In this document: positions 35,016 to 43,095 of the stretch, piece by piece
Position numbering within the stretch: position 1 is the stretch's first letter
How the letters are laid out: each line of letters starts with the position of its first letter
From: Hahellaceae bacterium
GTDB taxonomy: Bacteria; Pseudomonadota; Gammaproteobacteria; Pseudomonadales; Oleiphilaceae
DNA: 64,000 nucleotides
Direction of reading: 5' to 3'
Assembly: GCA_016716085.1 (NCBI GenBank)
Contig: JADJWY010000008.1
Coordinates: 62,001-126,000, forward strand
Notes under the pieces: model-generated
What the model saw: only the letters and a program-made list of their open reading frames with translations
Database searches by the model: none
What the model was told of the DNA's origin: nothing
Position numbers and translations under genes: made by a program

Positions 35016-35634
35016 GCGCGGTCATTTTTTTGCGTAATTTGGTGATATGCGAGTCAATGGTGCGATCACTGACCACCCGGTGATCATCATAGGCGCGGTT
35101 CATCAGCGCGTCGCGGGAGTGAATGCGAAGAGGGCGACTCAGTAAGGCCTCGATCAGACCAAACTCAACCCGTGTCAGATCCGTGTACGTCTCGCCGTAG
35201 TAGAGTCGAAGCTGTCCGCCATCCAGGTGGAGTTTTTCGTTGGATTGGGCGGATAGCGATTGGGGCGATGGCTGGGCGCTTCTGCGCAGGACGGTTTTCA
35301 CCCTTGCGACGACTTCTCTGGGGCTGAACGGCTTGCAGATATAATCGTCTGCCCCGACCTCAAGCCCTTGCAAGCGGTCAGTCTCTTCAACTTTGGCGGT
35401 GACCATCAGGATCGGGACCTGGCTGAATTGGCGCACCTCCTTACAGATCTGCAGTCCATCCAGACCGGGGAGCATCCGATCCAGAATCACCAGATCCCAA
35501 TGGGTTTCCCGAATGACGGCGATGGCCTGATCTCCGGTATTTCGCAGACTGACTTCGAAACCCTCAGCACGTAAATAGTCTCGCAGAATTTCAGCGAGCG
35601 CCACTTCATCCTCGATAATCAAAATTCGTGGCAT
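34954..35634 (-). CDS. baeR: OmpR-family response regulator, BaeR-like
   Basis: 226 residues. The receiver has IIEDEVALAE, acceptor Asp in LVILDRMLPG, the switch LMVTAK and KPFSPRE. The winged-helix output domain has DLTRVEFGLIEALLSRP and SDRTIDSHITKLRKKM, ending in YGVGYRLEE. The sequence and its partner resemble BaeR of the envelope-stress BaeSR system. Adjacent to the kinase with no gap (kinase stop at 35635). No drug-efflux or spy-like target gene is next to it here. Confidence 0.85.
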   Translation of the reverse strand: MPRILIIEDEVALAEILRDYLRAEGFEVSLRNTGDQAIAVIRETHWDLVILDRMLPGLDGLQICKEVRQFSQVPILMVTAKVEETDRLQGLEVGADDYICKPFSPREVVARVKTVLRRSAQPSPQSLSAQSNEKLHLDGGQLRLYYGETYTDLTRVEFGLIEALLSRPLRIHSRDALMNRAYDDHRVVSDRTIDSHITKLRKKMTALMGADPIRSIYGVGYRLEEG

Positions 35635-37020
35635 TTAGTTTTTTTCCAATAAGGGGAGGGTTAGCTCAATGCGCAATCCACCCAGCGGGCTGTCTGATGC
35701 CTTCAGATGTCCCAGGTGGGCTTCCGCAATTCGTTGGCATAGGCTGAGTCCCAATCCGGCGCCACCGTGAACGCGGCTGCGGGATTCGTCCTGTCGGTAA
35801 AGTCGCTCGAACAAACGCTCGTGAACTGCGGCCGGAACACCAGGGGGGCTATCATCCAATGTCAGAGTCAAGGTTTGACCTTCAATACGGAGTGACAGAT
35901 GAACCTGTCCCGGTGGATCGGTGTAATTTAGGGTATTGGTCAGCAGATTTGTCAACAGTTGGTGCAAGCGTTGTGCGTCGGCCAGCACCAGCGGCGGACC
36001 TTGAGTGCTGAGGGTCTGCGTCAGGGTGAGCCCCTTCTCTGCAAAGGTCGCTCGCAGTGGTTCAAGGCAATCCTGCAGTAAATGCTGCAGATTGCAGGGT
36101 GACATCCGGTAGGTCAGGGCTCCGATATCAGCCAGTGAGAGTTCATAAAGATCGCCGACCAGCTGCGTCAGCCGTCCAACCTGCTGTTGCAAGCGTGTAA
36201 CCGCGTCAGGTCCCAGGGGGCGAATACCGTCTTGCAGCGCCTCAAGATCTGCTGTCAGAACCGCCAGGGGGGTGCGCAGTTCGTGGGAGATGTCGGCGAC
36301 CCATTGCTTGCGATTCGTGCGGCTTTGCTCTAGGGTTGTGGCAAGCTGATGGATTTGCCGATCCAATTGATTGAGCTCATCGTGGCCCATGATCGGCATG
36401 CTTAACTGGTAATGACCTTGACTGAGCTGGTTAACCTTCCCGACCAATTGTCGAATCCTCCGCACCAGCCAGGCGGATGCCCACAGTGCGACGAGGGTGG
36501 CGACCGTCAGCCCCGTCAGGGTAATTAAAACCAGTTTACTGCCCTGGTCACGCACGAATCCGGTTTCCTGGAGGTCCTGCCACTGGGGGCGGAGTGGAAT
36601 GCCGAGGTAGCCGAGGGCGGATGCTTCCTTTTGCAATGGGATTAGATGGGCTGATGCCTGAACCCAACGGTGCCCCCTGACTGGATTTTTGTTGTGATCA
36701 AGCAGAAATAAAGGCTTGGGCGGGCGCATTGGGCCGGCGTGCATCGGGGAGGGTGTGAACGCCGCACGCGGGGGTTGTGTATGTGTGATCAGATAGCGTC
36801 GCCAGCTCCGCTCGTCTGGAAAACGGTCGGACCATTCGCCGTGTGCCAGCGGCTCATTCTGTAGTGCATCAATCAAGGGTTGCAGCATCTGCATTTCGCG
36901 TTCCTGCAGAAACGACCAGAATCCCTGTTCCACGCTGGCACGAAAGAAAAACCACAGCCCGAAGGCCATACCCATGCAGACCACCAGAATCACACTGAAT
37001 ATTTTGATGCGGAAGTTCAT
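35635..37020 (-). CDS. baeS: sensor histidine kinase, BaeS-like
   Basis: 461 residues from ATG 37020, chosen because MNFRIKIFSVILVV starts the first membrane helix; an ATG 33 bp upstream lacks a ribosome site. The periplasmic domain (about 35-155) begins ASVEQGFWSFLQEREMQMLQPLIDAL, very like BaeS. Second helix, HAMP, HisKA with WVADISHELRTPLAVL and HATPase_c with LLTNLLTNTLNYTD and GAGLGLSLCQRI. The Met/Pro-rich sensor segment (SPMHAGPMRPPKP) might bind metal. Pairs with the adjacent regulator; likely senses envelope stress. Confidence 0.85.
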   Translation of the reverse strand: MNFRIKIFSVILVVCMGMAFGLWFFFRASVEQGFWSFLQEREMQMLQPLIDALQNEPLAHGEWSDRFPDERSWRRYLITHTQPPRAAFTPSPMHAGPMRPPKPLFLLDHNKNPVRGHRWVQASAHLIPLQKEASALGYLGIPLRPQWQDLQETGFVRDQGSKLVLITLTGLTVATLVALWASAWLVRRIRQLVGKVNQLSQGHYQLSMPIMGHDELNQLDRQIHQLATTLEQSRTNRKQWVADISHELRTPLAVLTADLEALQDGIRPLGPDAVTRLQQQVGRLTQLVGDLYELSLADIGALTYRMSPCNLQHLLQDCLEPLRATFAEKGLTLTQTLSTQGPPLVLADAQRLHQLLTNLLTNTLNYTDPPGQVHLSLRIEGQTLTLTLDDSPPGVPAAVHERLFERLYRQDESRSRVHGGAGLGLSLCQRIAEAHLGHLKASDSPLGGLRIELTLPLLEKN

Positions 37021-37095
37021 GCCGGATCCAAATGAAGACTCGAATCCAAGCATAAATGAAAACTGTGCAAAAAGATTGAAGGTGCCGGGATGACC

Positions 37096-37473
37096 TTAGG
37101 TCTTCGCGGTTAATAGTGGGGAGACGAGTGAGAGGGCTTTTTCCAGGTCGGCTTCGTTACAGGCTTCGTGATGGCGTTTACGAAAGCCATGGTCGGTGAG
37201 GGTGACATGCGCATCGGGAACAACTGATGCATTGTTCAGACAGCGCTTGACGCAGTGCAACACACAGCCGTCTATGGCGATAATGTGACGCCCGGACTGC
37301 GCCTTTTTGATCAGCGGCAGCACGCCACCCCCAACACCCGCAATACAGGACATTTCTGCTTTACCAGTACGATCCAGCGCAATTGCGACATCATTGGCGA
37401 GTTGGGCGATATTAGAACAGCCCGAGCAGGCATATACCAAAGGGAGGTTCGTCGTCGAGGGATTGGTCATCAT
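37096..37473 (-). CDS. DGC-domain putative zinc-binding protein
   Basis: 125 residues. The family motif DGC appears as IIAIDGCVLHCVKRC, with an N-terminal YACSGCSNIAQLAND and CIAGVGG. These Cys sets suggest metal or Fe-S binding. Despite the name, this is unrelated to diguanylate cyclases. Function in bacteria is not established. The gene lies alone between baeS and fklB; the start could be either of two adjacent ATG codons. Confidence 0.8.
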   Translation of the reverse strand: MMTNPSTTNLPLVYACSGCSNIAQLANDVAIALDRTGKAEMSCIAGVGGGVLPLIKKAQSGRHIIAIDGCVLHCVKRCLNNASVVPDAHVTLTDHGFRKRHHEACNEADLEKALSLVSPLLTAKT

Positions 37474-37618
37474 AGGATTTCACGCACCTGTTTAGCGGCA
37501 CTCTGACGGAATCGCGTCAGTTCGGCAATATCTCCTAAGTGGGGGGTATGCGGCTTTTGGGGGAAGGGTGCGGCATGTGGTAAACTTGCGGCCTTTTCGT
37601 GAACGATCAGGAATACGT

Positions 37619-38239
37619 ATGTCAGCGCACTATGAAACGGTAGAACAAAAAGTCAGTTATGGAATTGGCCGACAAATGGGGGAGCAACTTTCCAATAATG
37701 AAATTGAAGGACTGGAAATCGATGCGGTTCTGAATGGACTGGCGGATGCGCTCAACGGGCAACCCAGTGCCGTGCCCCATGACCAGCTTGAGTTGGCCTT
37801 CCAGGAAATCAGTCAGCGACTGCGTGCAAGGCAGCGTGAAAAGTCTGAGCAACTGGCGGCTGATGGAAAGGCATTTCTGGCTGAGAATGCCAAGCGCGAG
37901 GGCGTCGTGGTGACTGGGTCCGGCCTTCAGTATGAGGTGCTGACGGCAGGCGCCGGCGAAAAGCCGGGCACACGCTCAGTCGTGCGTACGCACTATCATG
38001 GTACGCTGATCAATGGTGAGGTGTTTGACAGCTCATACCAGCGCGGTGAGCCCGCGGAGTTTCCGGTCAACGGTGTCATTGCAGGCTGGACCGAAGCGCT
38101 GCAGTTGATGCCAGTCGGCTCGAAATGGCGCCTGTATGTACCCTATCAGTTAGCCTACGGTGAGCGGGGCGCAGGTGGACGTATCGGGCCTTACTCTACC
38201 TTGATTTTCGATGTCGAGTTGCTGGATATTGTGCGCTGA
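37619..38239 (+). CDS. fklB: FKBP-type peptidyl-prolyl isomerase FklB
   Basis: 206 residues, the same length as E. coli FklB. An N-terminal dimerisation helix region (YETVEQKVSYGIGRQMGEQL... to REKSEQLAADGKAFL) and a C-terminal FKBP domain (GLQYEVLTAGAGEKPGTRSVVRTHYHG, VFDSSYQRGEPAEFPV, VIAGWTEALQLMPVGSKWRLYVP). Catalyses cis-trans proline isomerisation during folding. ATG 37619 chosen over an upstream in-frame start because it has a GGA site and matches the family N-terminus. No signal peptide, so cytoplasmic. Confidence 0.93.
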   Translation: MSAHYETVEQKVSYGIGRQMGEQLSNNEIEGLEIDAVLNGLADALNGQPSAVPHDQLELAFQEISQRLRARQREKSEQLAADGKAFLAENAKREGVVVTGSGLQYEVLTAGAGEKPGTRSVVRTHYHGTLINGEVFDSSYQRGEPAEFPVNGVIAGWTEALQLMPVGSKWRLYVPYQLAYGERGAGGRIGPYSTLIFDVELLDIVR

Positions 38240-38285
38240 GTATGCTGTGATGTCCGCCTGTTTTTCACTCTTGGAGAATCGTTTC

Positions 38286-38900
38286 ATGCCGGGAATGCTG
38301 CGTCCCAAATCCCTCCTGCTGGCGTTGATCGTCGCAGGGCTTTCGTCAGGTGCACAAGCCTATGAGCGCCAGATGTATTTTTCGTTTGGCGGTGGAAAAA
38401 GCTATTGGGATGACGGCGACCTTTTTGCCGGGCGGAATCTGGACAAGGAAGATGAAGCCCGAATGCTGAATTTCGGCTGGTACTTCAGTCGTAATGCCGG
38501 GCTGGAGTTCGGTTATCGCATTCTGGGTGACTTTGGTTATCAGGCACCGTTCTCGGGTGGCTTCCAGGACTCGGTCGAACTGAGTGGCAATACAATTGCT
38601 TTTTTTCAGGAAGTTCCTTTGTCTGAGAAAGTGTTGTTCGTCCCGCGGCTGGGGCTTGCGGCACTCTATTATGACCAGTCATTTCCGAGCGCCAATGACT
38701 CACCCCTTGGCGGTGTGTTGGGGCTGGGGCTGCAATTTGCCCCGATTCCCAATCTTGCCTTTGAATTAATCGCAGAGTCCTACCTTTATAAACTAAAGGG
38801 CAGCACGATTTCGATTGAGAATAACCTGCCGGTGGTGCGTGAAGAGTCTAAAACGCAGTCTCTTACGCACACCTCGGCTCAGGTTGTGATCAAGTTCTAG
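38286..38900 (+). CDS. small outer-membrane beta-barrel protein
   Basis: 204 residues. Signal peptide (LLLALIVAGLSSGAQA) and then alternating amphipathic strands: QMYFSFGGGKSYWDD, MLNFGWYFSRNAGLEFGYRIL, VLFVPRLGLAALYYD, GVLGLGLQFAPIPNLAFELIAESYLYKL, ending HTSAQVVIKF with the terminal Phe typical of outer-membrane proteins. An 8-strand OmpA/OmpW-like barrel is likely. ATG 38286 has GGAGA upstream and starts the signal peptide. Role unknown. Confidence 0.8.
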   Translation: MPGMLRPKSLLLALIVAGLSSGAQAYERQMYFSFGGGKSYWDDGDLFAGRNLDKEDEARMLNFGWYFSRNAGLEFGYRILGDFGYQAPFSGGFQDSVELSGNTIAFFQEVPLSEKVLFVPRLGLAALYYDQSFPSANDSPLGGVLGLGLQFAPIPNLAFELIAESYLYKLKGSTISIENNLPVVREESKTQSLTHTSAQVVIKF

Positions 38901-38916
38901 GGCGTTCTGTTGTGCG

Positions 38917-40239
38917 CTAGTACTGATTGGGATCCTTGGCGGCTTTGCGCTTCATGGGCGCAAAGCCGTCTATCGCAACTGCTGCTGGCGCAGGTTTTGT
39001 CTTCGGCTTGATGCTTTTCGGCTTCACGGGTCCGCCGCGAGTTTGCTTTTCGACTTTCCTGGCCTGCTGCTTTTTCTTTTTCGCTGCATTCTTGGGTGGC
39101 CCCTGATAGCGGGCTTTCAGGCCCTGCAAGTTGCGTCGCTCAAACGCCTGTTTCAGGTAGCGCTCGATACTGCACATCAGGTTCCAGTCGTTTGGTGTGA
39201 CGAAGGAAATGGCCAGACCAGCTTCTCCGCCTCGGCCAGTGCGTCCGATACGGTGCAGATAATCTGAGCCGCTGCGCGGGATGTCGTAGTTTACAACCAG
39301 ATCCAGCCCCTCAATATCCAGCCCTCTCGCGGCGACATCCGTGGCGACCATGACTTTGTCTTGCCCGGTTCTGAAAGATGCGAGGGCGCGGTTGCGTTCT
39401 TTTTGATCCTTGTCGCCATGCAGGACATACACCTTTAACTCACGCTGGGAAAGCATGCGAAACAGTCGTTCGGCCTCTGTGCGCTTGTTAGCAAAGATGA
39501 TGGCTTTGGCAAAGGTTTCATTTTGAAGCAGCCACAATAGCTGTTGATCCTTGTGACTGGTATGGTCTGAAGTGATGACCTGCTGACGGGTTTCAGCATT
39601 GAGTTCATGCACGGCGTTAAGCTGAAGATCCTGAGCGTCAGGCAGGATGGTATCCCGCAGTCCTTTGAGGGCAGCGCCTCCGCGGGTCGCCGAAAAAAGA
39701 AGGGTCTGGCGGCGAGCACTGCAGGCTTTGGCAATCTTTTCAACGGCTTCGGCGAAGCCCATGTCGAGCATGCGATCAGCTTCATCCAGAATCAATATGT
39801 CTACCTGTGCTGGCAGCAGACTGCCCGTTTCGAGGTGCTCGACCATACGTCCTGGGGTGCCGACAACAATGTCGGGCACCCGACGCAATTGCGAGGCTTG
39901 CACGCGGAAGTCCTCGCCACCACCGAGCAGACAGGCTTTCAGAAAGGTAAATTTTGCAAATTGCTCAACCTGTTCCAGTGTTTGCCTTGCCAGTTCGCGG
40001 GTGGGCAGAACAATCCAAACACGTGTTTGGGCGGGCGTGGCCGGATGCGTGAGTAGGCGGTGCAGCGTCGGCAAAAGGAAGGCAGCTGTTTTTCCCGAAC
40101 CCGTTTGCGCGGTAACCAACAAATTGTGACCGGCCATCGCCGCTGGAATAGCCTGGGCCTGAACCGGCGTGGGCTCAGTGAAGGCGAGTTCGGAGAGAGC
40201 CTTGAGCAGACGCTCATGCAAGTGAAAGCTGGAAAACAC
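38917..40239 (-). CDS. DEAD-box ATP-dependent RNA helicase (SrmB/RhlE-like)
   Basis: 440 residues. The Q motif region FTEPTPVQAQAIP, motif I AQTGSGKT, Ia PTRELA, motif II LDEADRMLDMGF, motif III SAT, motif V VATDVAARGLDIEGLD and motif VI HRIGRTGRGG are all present. The basic C-terminal tail (KNAAKKKKQQARKVEKQTRGG) probably binds RNA. These enzymes remodel rRNA or mRNA structure in ribosome assembly and turnover. Start at ATG 40239 (MFSSFHLHERLL). Which paralogue it is cannot be settled without a tree. Confidence 0.92.
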   Translation of the reverse strand: MFSSFHLHERLLKALSELAFTEPTPVQAQAIPAAMAGHNLLVTAQTGSGKTAAFLLPTLHRLLTHPATPAQTRVWIVLPTRELARQTLEQVEQFAKFTFLKACLLGGGEDFRVQASQLRRVPDIVVGTPGRMVEHLETGSLLPAQVDILILDEADRMLDMGFAEAVEKIAKACSARRQTLLFSATRGGAALKGLRDTILPDAQDLQLNAVHELNAETRQQVITSDHTSHKDQQLLWLLQNETFAKAIIFANKRTEAERLFRMLSQRELKVYVLHGDKDQKERNRALASFRTGQDKVMVATDVAARGLDIEGLDLVVNYDIPRSGSDYLHRIGRTGRGGEAGLAISFVTPNDWNLMCSIERYLKQAFERRNLQGLKARYQGPPKNAAKKKKQQARKVEKQTRGGPVKPKSIKPKTKPAPAAVAIDGFAPMKRKAAKDPNQY

Positions 40240-40285
40240 GCGGTCGGTTCCTGATCAGATCAAACGATCATTTTAACTGAATATC

Positions 40286-41473
40286 TCACGATTTACCCGC
40301 TGAAAGACTGCGAGGCAGCAAAACCCAGTAACGACCTGAAGATTTCATGTGGCCTGCCAAATGCTCGGCCTCATCGCCAAAGCCCCAAAAAACATCCCCT
40401 CGCACGGCGCCACGTATAGCGCCACCCGTATCTTGTGCCACCATCAAGCGTTGTAATCGTGGGTGGGATGGTACCGGGGGGGCAATGTCCGCCCACAGGG
40501 GCAGTCCATAGGCGAGTTGAGTGTGATCAATCGCGAGGGAGCGGCCAGGGGTCAACACCACGCCTTCTCCGCCTACCGCGCCGTCGCGCTTGATTTCACG
40601 GAAAAAGACGTAAGACGGATTCGTGTTCATGATCTCATCGGCCTGGTCCGGGTGCTGCGTCAACCAGGCGCGGATGGCCTGCATGGAAACCGTCTCTGCT
40701 GTCATTGCACCTCGCTTGATCAGCTCCCGACCAATCGCAAAATAGGGGTGACCGTTTTGTCCGTCATAACCCACGCGCATCTGTTGCCCATCGTCCAACT
40801 GGACCACCCCTGAGCCTTGTATTTGTAAGAAAAAGGCATCCACCGGATCATCCACCCACACCAGGGCCTTATCCTGATGGGGCCAGTGCCCGGTCACAAT
40901 GGCCTCGCGGGTTTCATAAGGGCGCAGCATGCCCTCCGTCACTCTGCCTGCGATGCGCTGCCCTTTTAGCTCAGATCGGAATTCACCCAAATTCACCATC
41001 ACCAGATCCTCAGGACGGGTGTGTAGGGGCGTGAGGTAAGGCGAATGGGGCGTTCGTGAGCCGTTCAATGACGCCTCGTAATAGCCCGTGAAGAGGCCGT
41101 TGGGATCTTGTCCGCTACGAACTTCGAAAGGCGTCATATAGGCTTCAGCCCACGCACGCACGGACGTTTGATCGTGCGTGGAGAGCGCGAGGAAGGCCTG
41201 GCAGGCGCGTTGCCAGTCCTGGTAGGTTCCCGCTTCAGGCAAAGCGCCAAGCCGCGCTTCCATTGGTTTGCGCGACATCCGTTCACACGAACGCTGAAAC
41301 GCCGGTGCAAATGCAGCCAGGTTGTCCTGTTGCCATCCGGGCAAATCGGTAAAGGTGGCCGGTTTAAGTCTCAGGTGGGGGGGCTCTGCCTGGAACCAAC
41401 TTTCGCAGCCGGTCAGGGCAAGCGTCGTTAAACAGAAAAGCAATAAGGGGGGGAGACTGAAACGGTGCAACAT
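40286..41473 (-). CDS. mltA: membrane-bound lytic murein transglycosylase A
   Basis: 395-residue outer-membrane lipoprotein. The lipobox is LALTGC after a short hydrophobic signal. The MltA domain has GLFTGYYEASLNGSRTPH, an MVNLGEFRSELKGQRIAGR insert and the 3D domain with VAQDTGGAIRGAVRGDVFWG, whose Asp is catalytic. It cuts the MurNAc-GlcNAc bond of peptidoglycan to form 1,6-anhydromuropeptides. It lies between the helicase and a solitary binding protein on the same strand. Confidence 0.93.
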   Translation of the reverse strand: MLHRFSLPPLLLFCLTTLALTGCESWFQAEPPHLRLKPATFTDLPGWQQDNLAAFAPAFQRSCERMSRKPMEARLGALPEAGTYQDWQRACQAFLALSTHDQTSVRAWAEAYMTPFEVRSGQDPNGLFTGYYEASLNGSRTPHSPYLTPLHTRPEDLVMVNLGEFRSELKGQRIAGRVTEGMLRPYETREAIVTGHWPHQDKALVWVDDPVDAFFLQIQGSGVVQLDDGQQMRVGYDGQNGHPYFAIGRELIKRGAMTAETVSMQAIRAWLTQHPDQADEIMNTNPSYVFFREIKRDGAVGGEGVVLTPGRSLAIDHTQLAYGLPLWADIAPPVPSHPRLQRLMVAQDTGGAIRGAVRGDVFWGFGDEAEHLAGHMKSSGRYWVLLPRSLSAGKS

Positions 41474-41503
41474 GCGGAGACCCGGAAACGAATGAGACGG
41501 TCA

Positions 41504-42178
41504 TTATGGCGAGTGTTTCAGGCGGGCTTCAAGTAGGGGGGTGAGTTTGGGAATCAGGTCTTCATGTTTTCGGTGGACAAAATGGTATAAGGGAATTTGG
41601 GCGATGGTGTGCCCGTGAGTGATGACGTGAGCCAGATTCAATGTGCCGATTCGTTCGAGGCCCGCCTGCAGGCCATGCAGTGTGGCATCGGCCCGGCCCA
41701 GCTCGACCATTTTAAGCGCAGACGCAATATCGGTCGTTTCCATCAGTTCAAAGCCCAGGCGTTCGCTCAACTGCTGTGCGATGCGATAGCCCGCAGGGAC
41801 GGCAATCCGTTTGCCGCGTAGCTGCTCAAGGCGAAGCTCGGGGTGCTCTGAGTGTTGAAACAGGACAATTTGAATGGTCGCCAGCGGGACGGGCACCATG
41901 CGTAAATTAGGTGCCTGTTCAATAATGGACGCAATGCGCAGTACTTCGCCGTCCCAGGCGCCCCGATCACTTTCCAGCAGCGCACGGCGGGCTGAGGCTT
42001 CCTGAAAGTCCAGGGTAAAACCGAGTTGGCCGTAAACCTCCATAAGGACTGTGCTGACGTCGGGGAATTCATCCCGCATAGTCTTGTCCCGACCAAAAAT
42101 CAGTGTCTCAGCGAAAGCTGACGTCGGGGGCAAGGCGACAAAAATCAACGCGATCAGTGAAATGCGCAGAAGAGCCAT
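41504..42178 (-). CDS. short solitary periplasmic binding protein-like protein
   Basis: 224 residues, somewhat short for the fold. Signal peptide (RISLIALIFVALPPTSAFA), then ETLIFGRDKTMRDEFPDVSTVLMEVYGQLGF, QEASARRALLESDRGAWDGEVLRIASI, LRGKRIAVPAGYRIAQQLSERLGF and LGRADATLHGLQAGL, a type-2 binding-protein pattern as in many signalling-associated SBP_bac_3 proteins. No permease nearby. It is one of three such solitary proteins in this window. Confidence 0.72.
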   Translation of the reverse strand: MALLRISLIALIFVALPPTSAFAETLIFGRDKTMRDEFPDVSTVLMEVYGQLGFTLDFQEASARRALLESDRGAWDGEVLRIASIIEQAPNLRMVPVPLATIQIVLFQHSEHPELRLEQLRGKRIAVPAGYRIAQQLSERLGFELMETTDIASALKMVELGRADATLHGLQAGLERIGTLNLAHVITHGHTIAQIPLYHFVHRKHEDLIPKLTPLLEARLKHSP

Positions 42179-42243
42179 AACGGATTCCCTGTCTGGATCG
42201 ACTCAGTATAGTCGAGCTGACGAATCCGGTATGGCATCGCACG

Positions 42244-42972
42244 TTAAAAGTCGATGTTCAAACCCACATAGATTCGGGAGTCCGTCTTCGCTCTGCCGGG
42301 CGGGACATCGGACGTAAATTTAAGGTCATGTCCAATCAGGGTGGAGAGCGTTGAATTGATTTTGGTTTTGAGTTCCGTGACGGCTTTGGTGACTGTCAGT
42401 TCTGAGCCCGCCAGGGTATTGAGTTCTTCGGTCAGTGTCGTTGACTCACTGAGTTTCAGACGATAGTCCACGGCGGCCCGGACAACGACTTCCTCTTCAA
42501 CGGAGTCACCTTCCTCAATTTCACTGCGACGGTAACCGGGGCCTGCTTCAAAGGCCAATTTGTGGCGGTCGTTATCAAACACGGTTTGGCCGAAACCAGC
42601 GGTTAACGAGGTCTGATAATGGAAGCCTGAAAAGCGATCATCTTCATGTTCCAGCAGCGTAAAGAGGTAACGATCCTGGTCGAATTTGAGGTCGAGCTGC
42701 ATCGACGCAAAGTACTTTTCGGCGGTTCGCTCACCCTTACTGGAACTGTTCAGCGCCTCGCCGGCACCGGTTCCGCGCCAACGGTCACCGTTGTAGACGG
42801 CCTTGGCCTTACTGCCCAATGTCTCGGTATCCGAATTACCCTGACTCAACATGTAGGTCAATTTGCCTTCACCTGCCCAGCCAGGCGCGTTTTCAGCTTT
42901 CTTTTGGGCAAGCAGGGGTGATGAAATGGTTGCGCACACAAGCAGTGCGCACAGTCGAATCCTGACGGGCAT
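42244..42972 (-). CDS. DUF481 (YdiY-like) outer-membrane protein
   Basis: 242 residues. Signal peptide ending SSPLLA, mature GWAGEGKLTYMLSQGNSDTETLGSKAKAVYNGDRW, the usual DUF481 opening, then repeated beta strands and a terminal KTDSRIYVGLNIDF. DUF481 proteins are salt- or acid-responsive putative barrels in several Proteobacteria; function unknown. Good AGGAAGGAA ribosome site. Divergent from the chemoreceptor gene, with 123 bp between their starts. Confidence 0.87.
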   Translation of the reverse strand: MPVRIRLCALLVCATISSPLLAQKKAENAPGWAGEGKLTYMLSQGNSDTETLGSKAKAVYNGDRWRGTGAGEALNSSSKGERTAEKYFASMQLDLKFDQDRYLFTLLEHEDDRFSGFHYQTSLTAGFGQTVFDNDRHKLAFEAGPGYRRSEIEEGDSVEEEVVVRAAVDYRLKLSESTTLTEELNTLAGSELTVTKAVTELKTKINSTLSTLIGHDLKFTSDVPPGRAKTDSRIYVGLNIDF

Positions 42973-43095
42973 GGGCGTTCCTTCCTAATTTTTGCGTTCT
43001 TATACCACACGCGGGAAAAAACACAATGGGCCGCTATACTTAAAGTGTTTTGGCTGTGATTAAGCGGCCGCCCACCTGCTGTATTAGGGAACTTC

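Noticed and set aside
37096..37473. DGC protein as a diguanylate cyclase
   Set aside because: The name refers to an Asp-Gly-Cys motif; no GGDEF domain is present.
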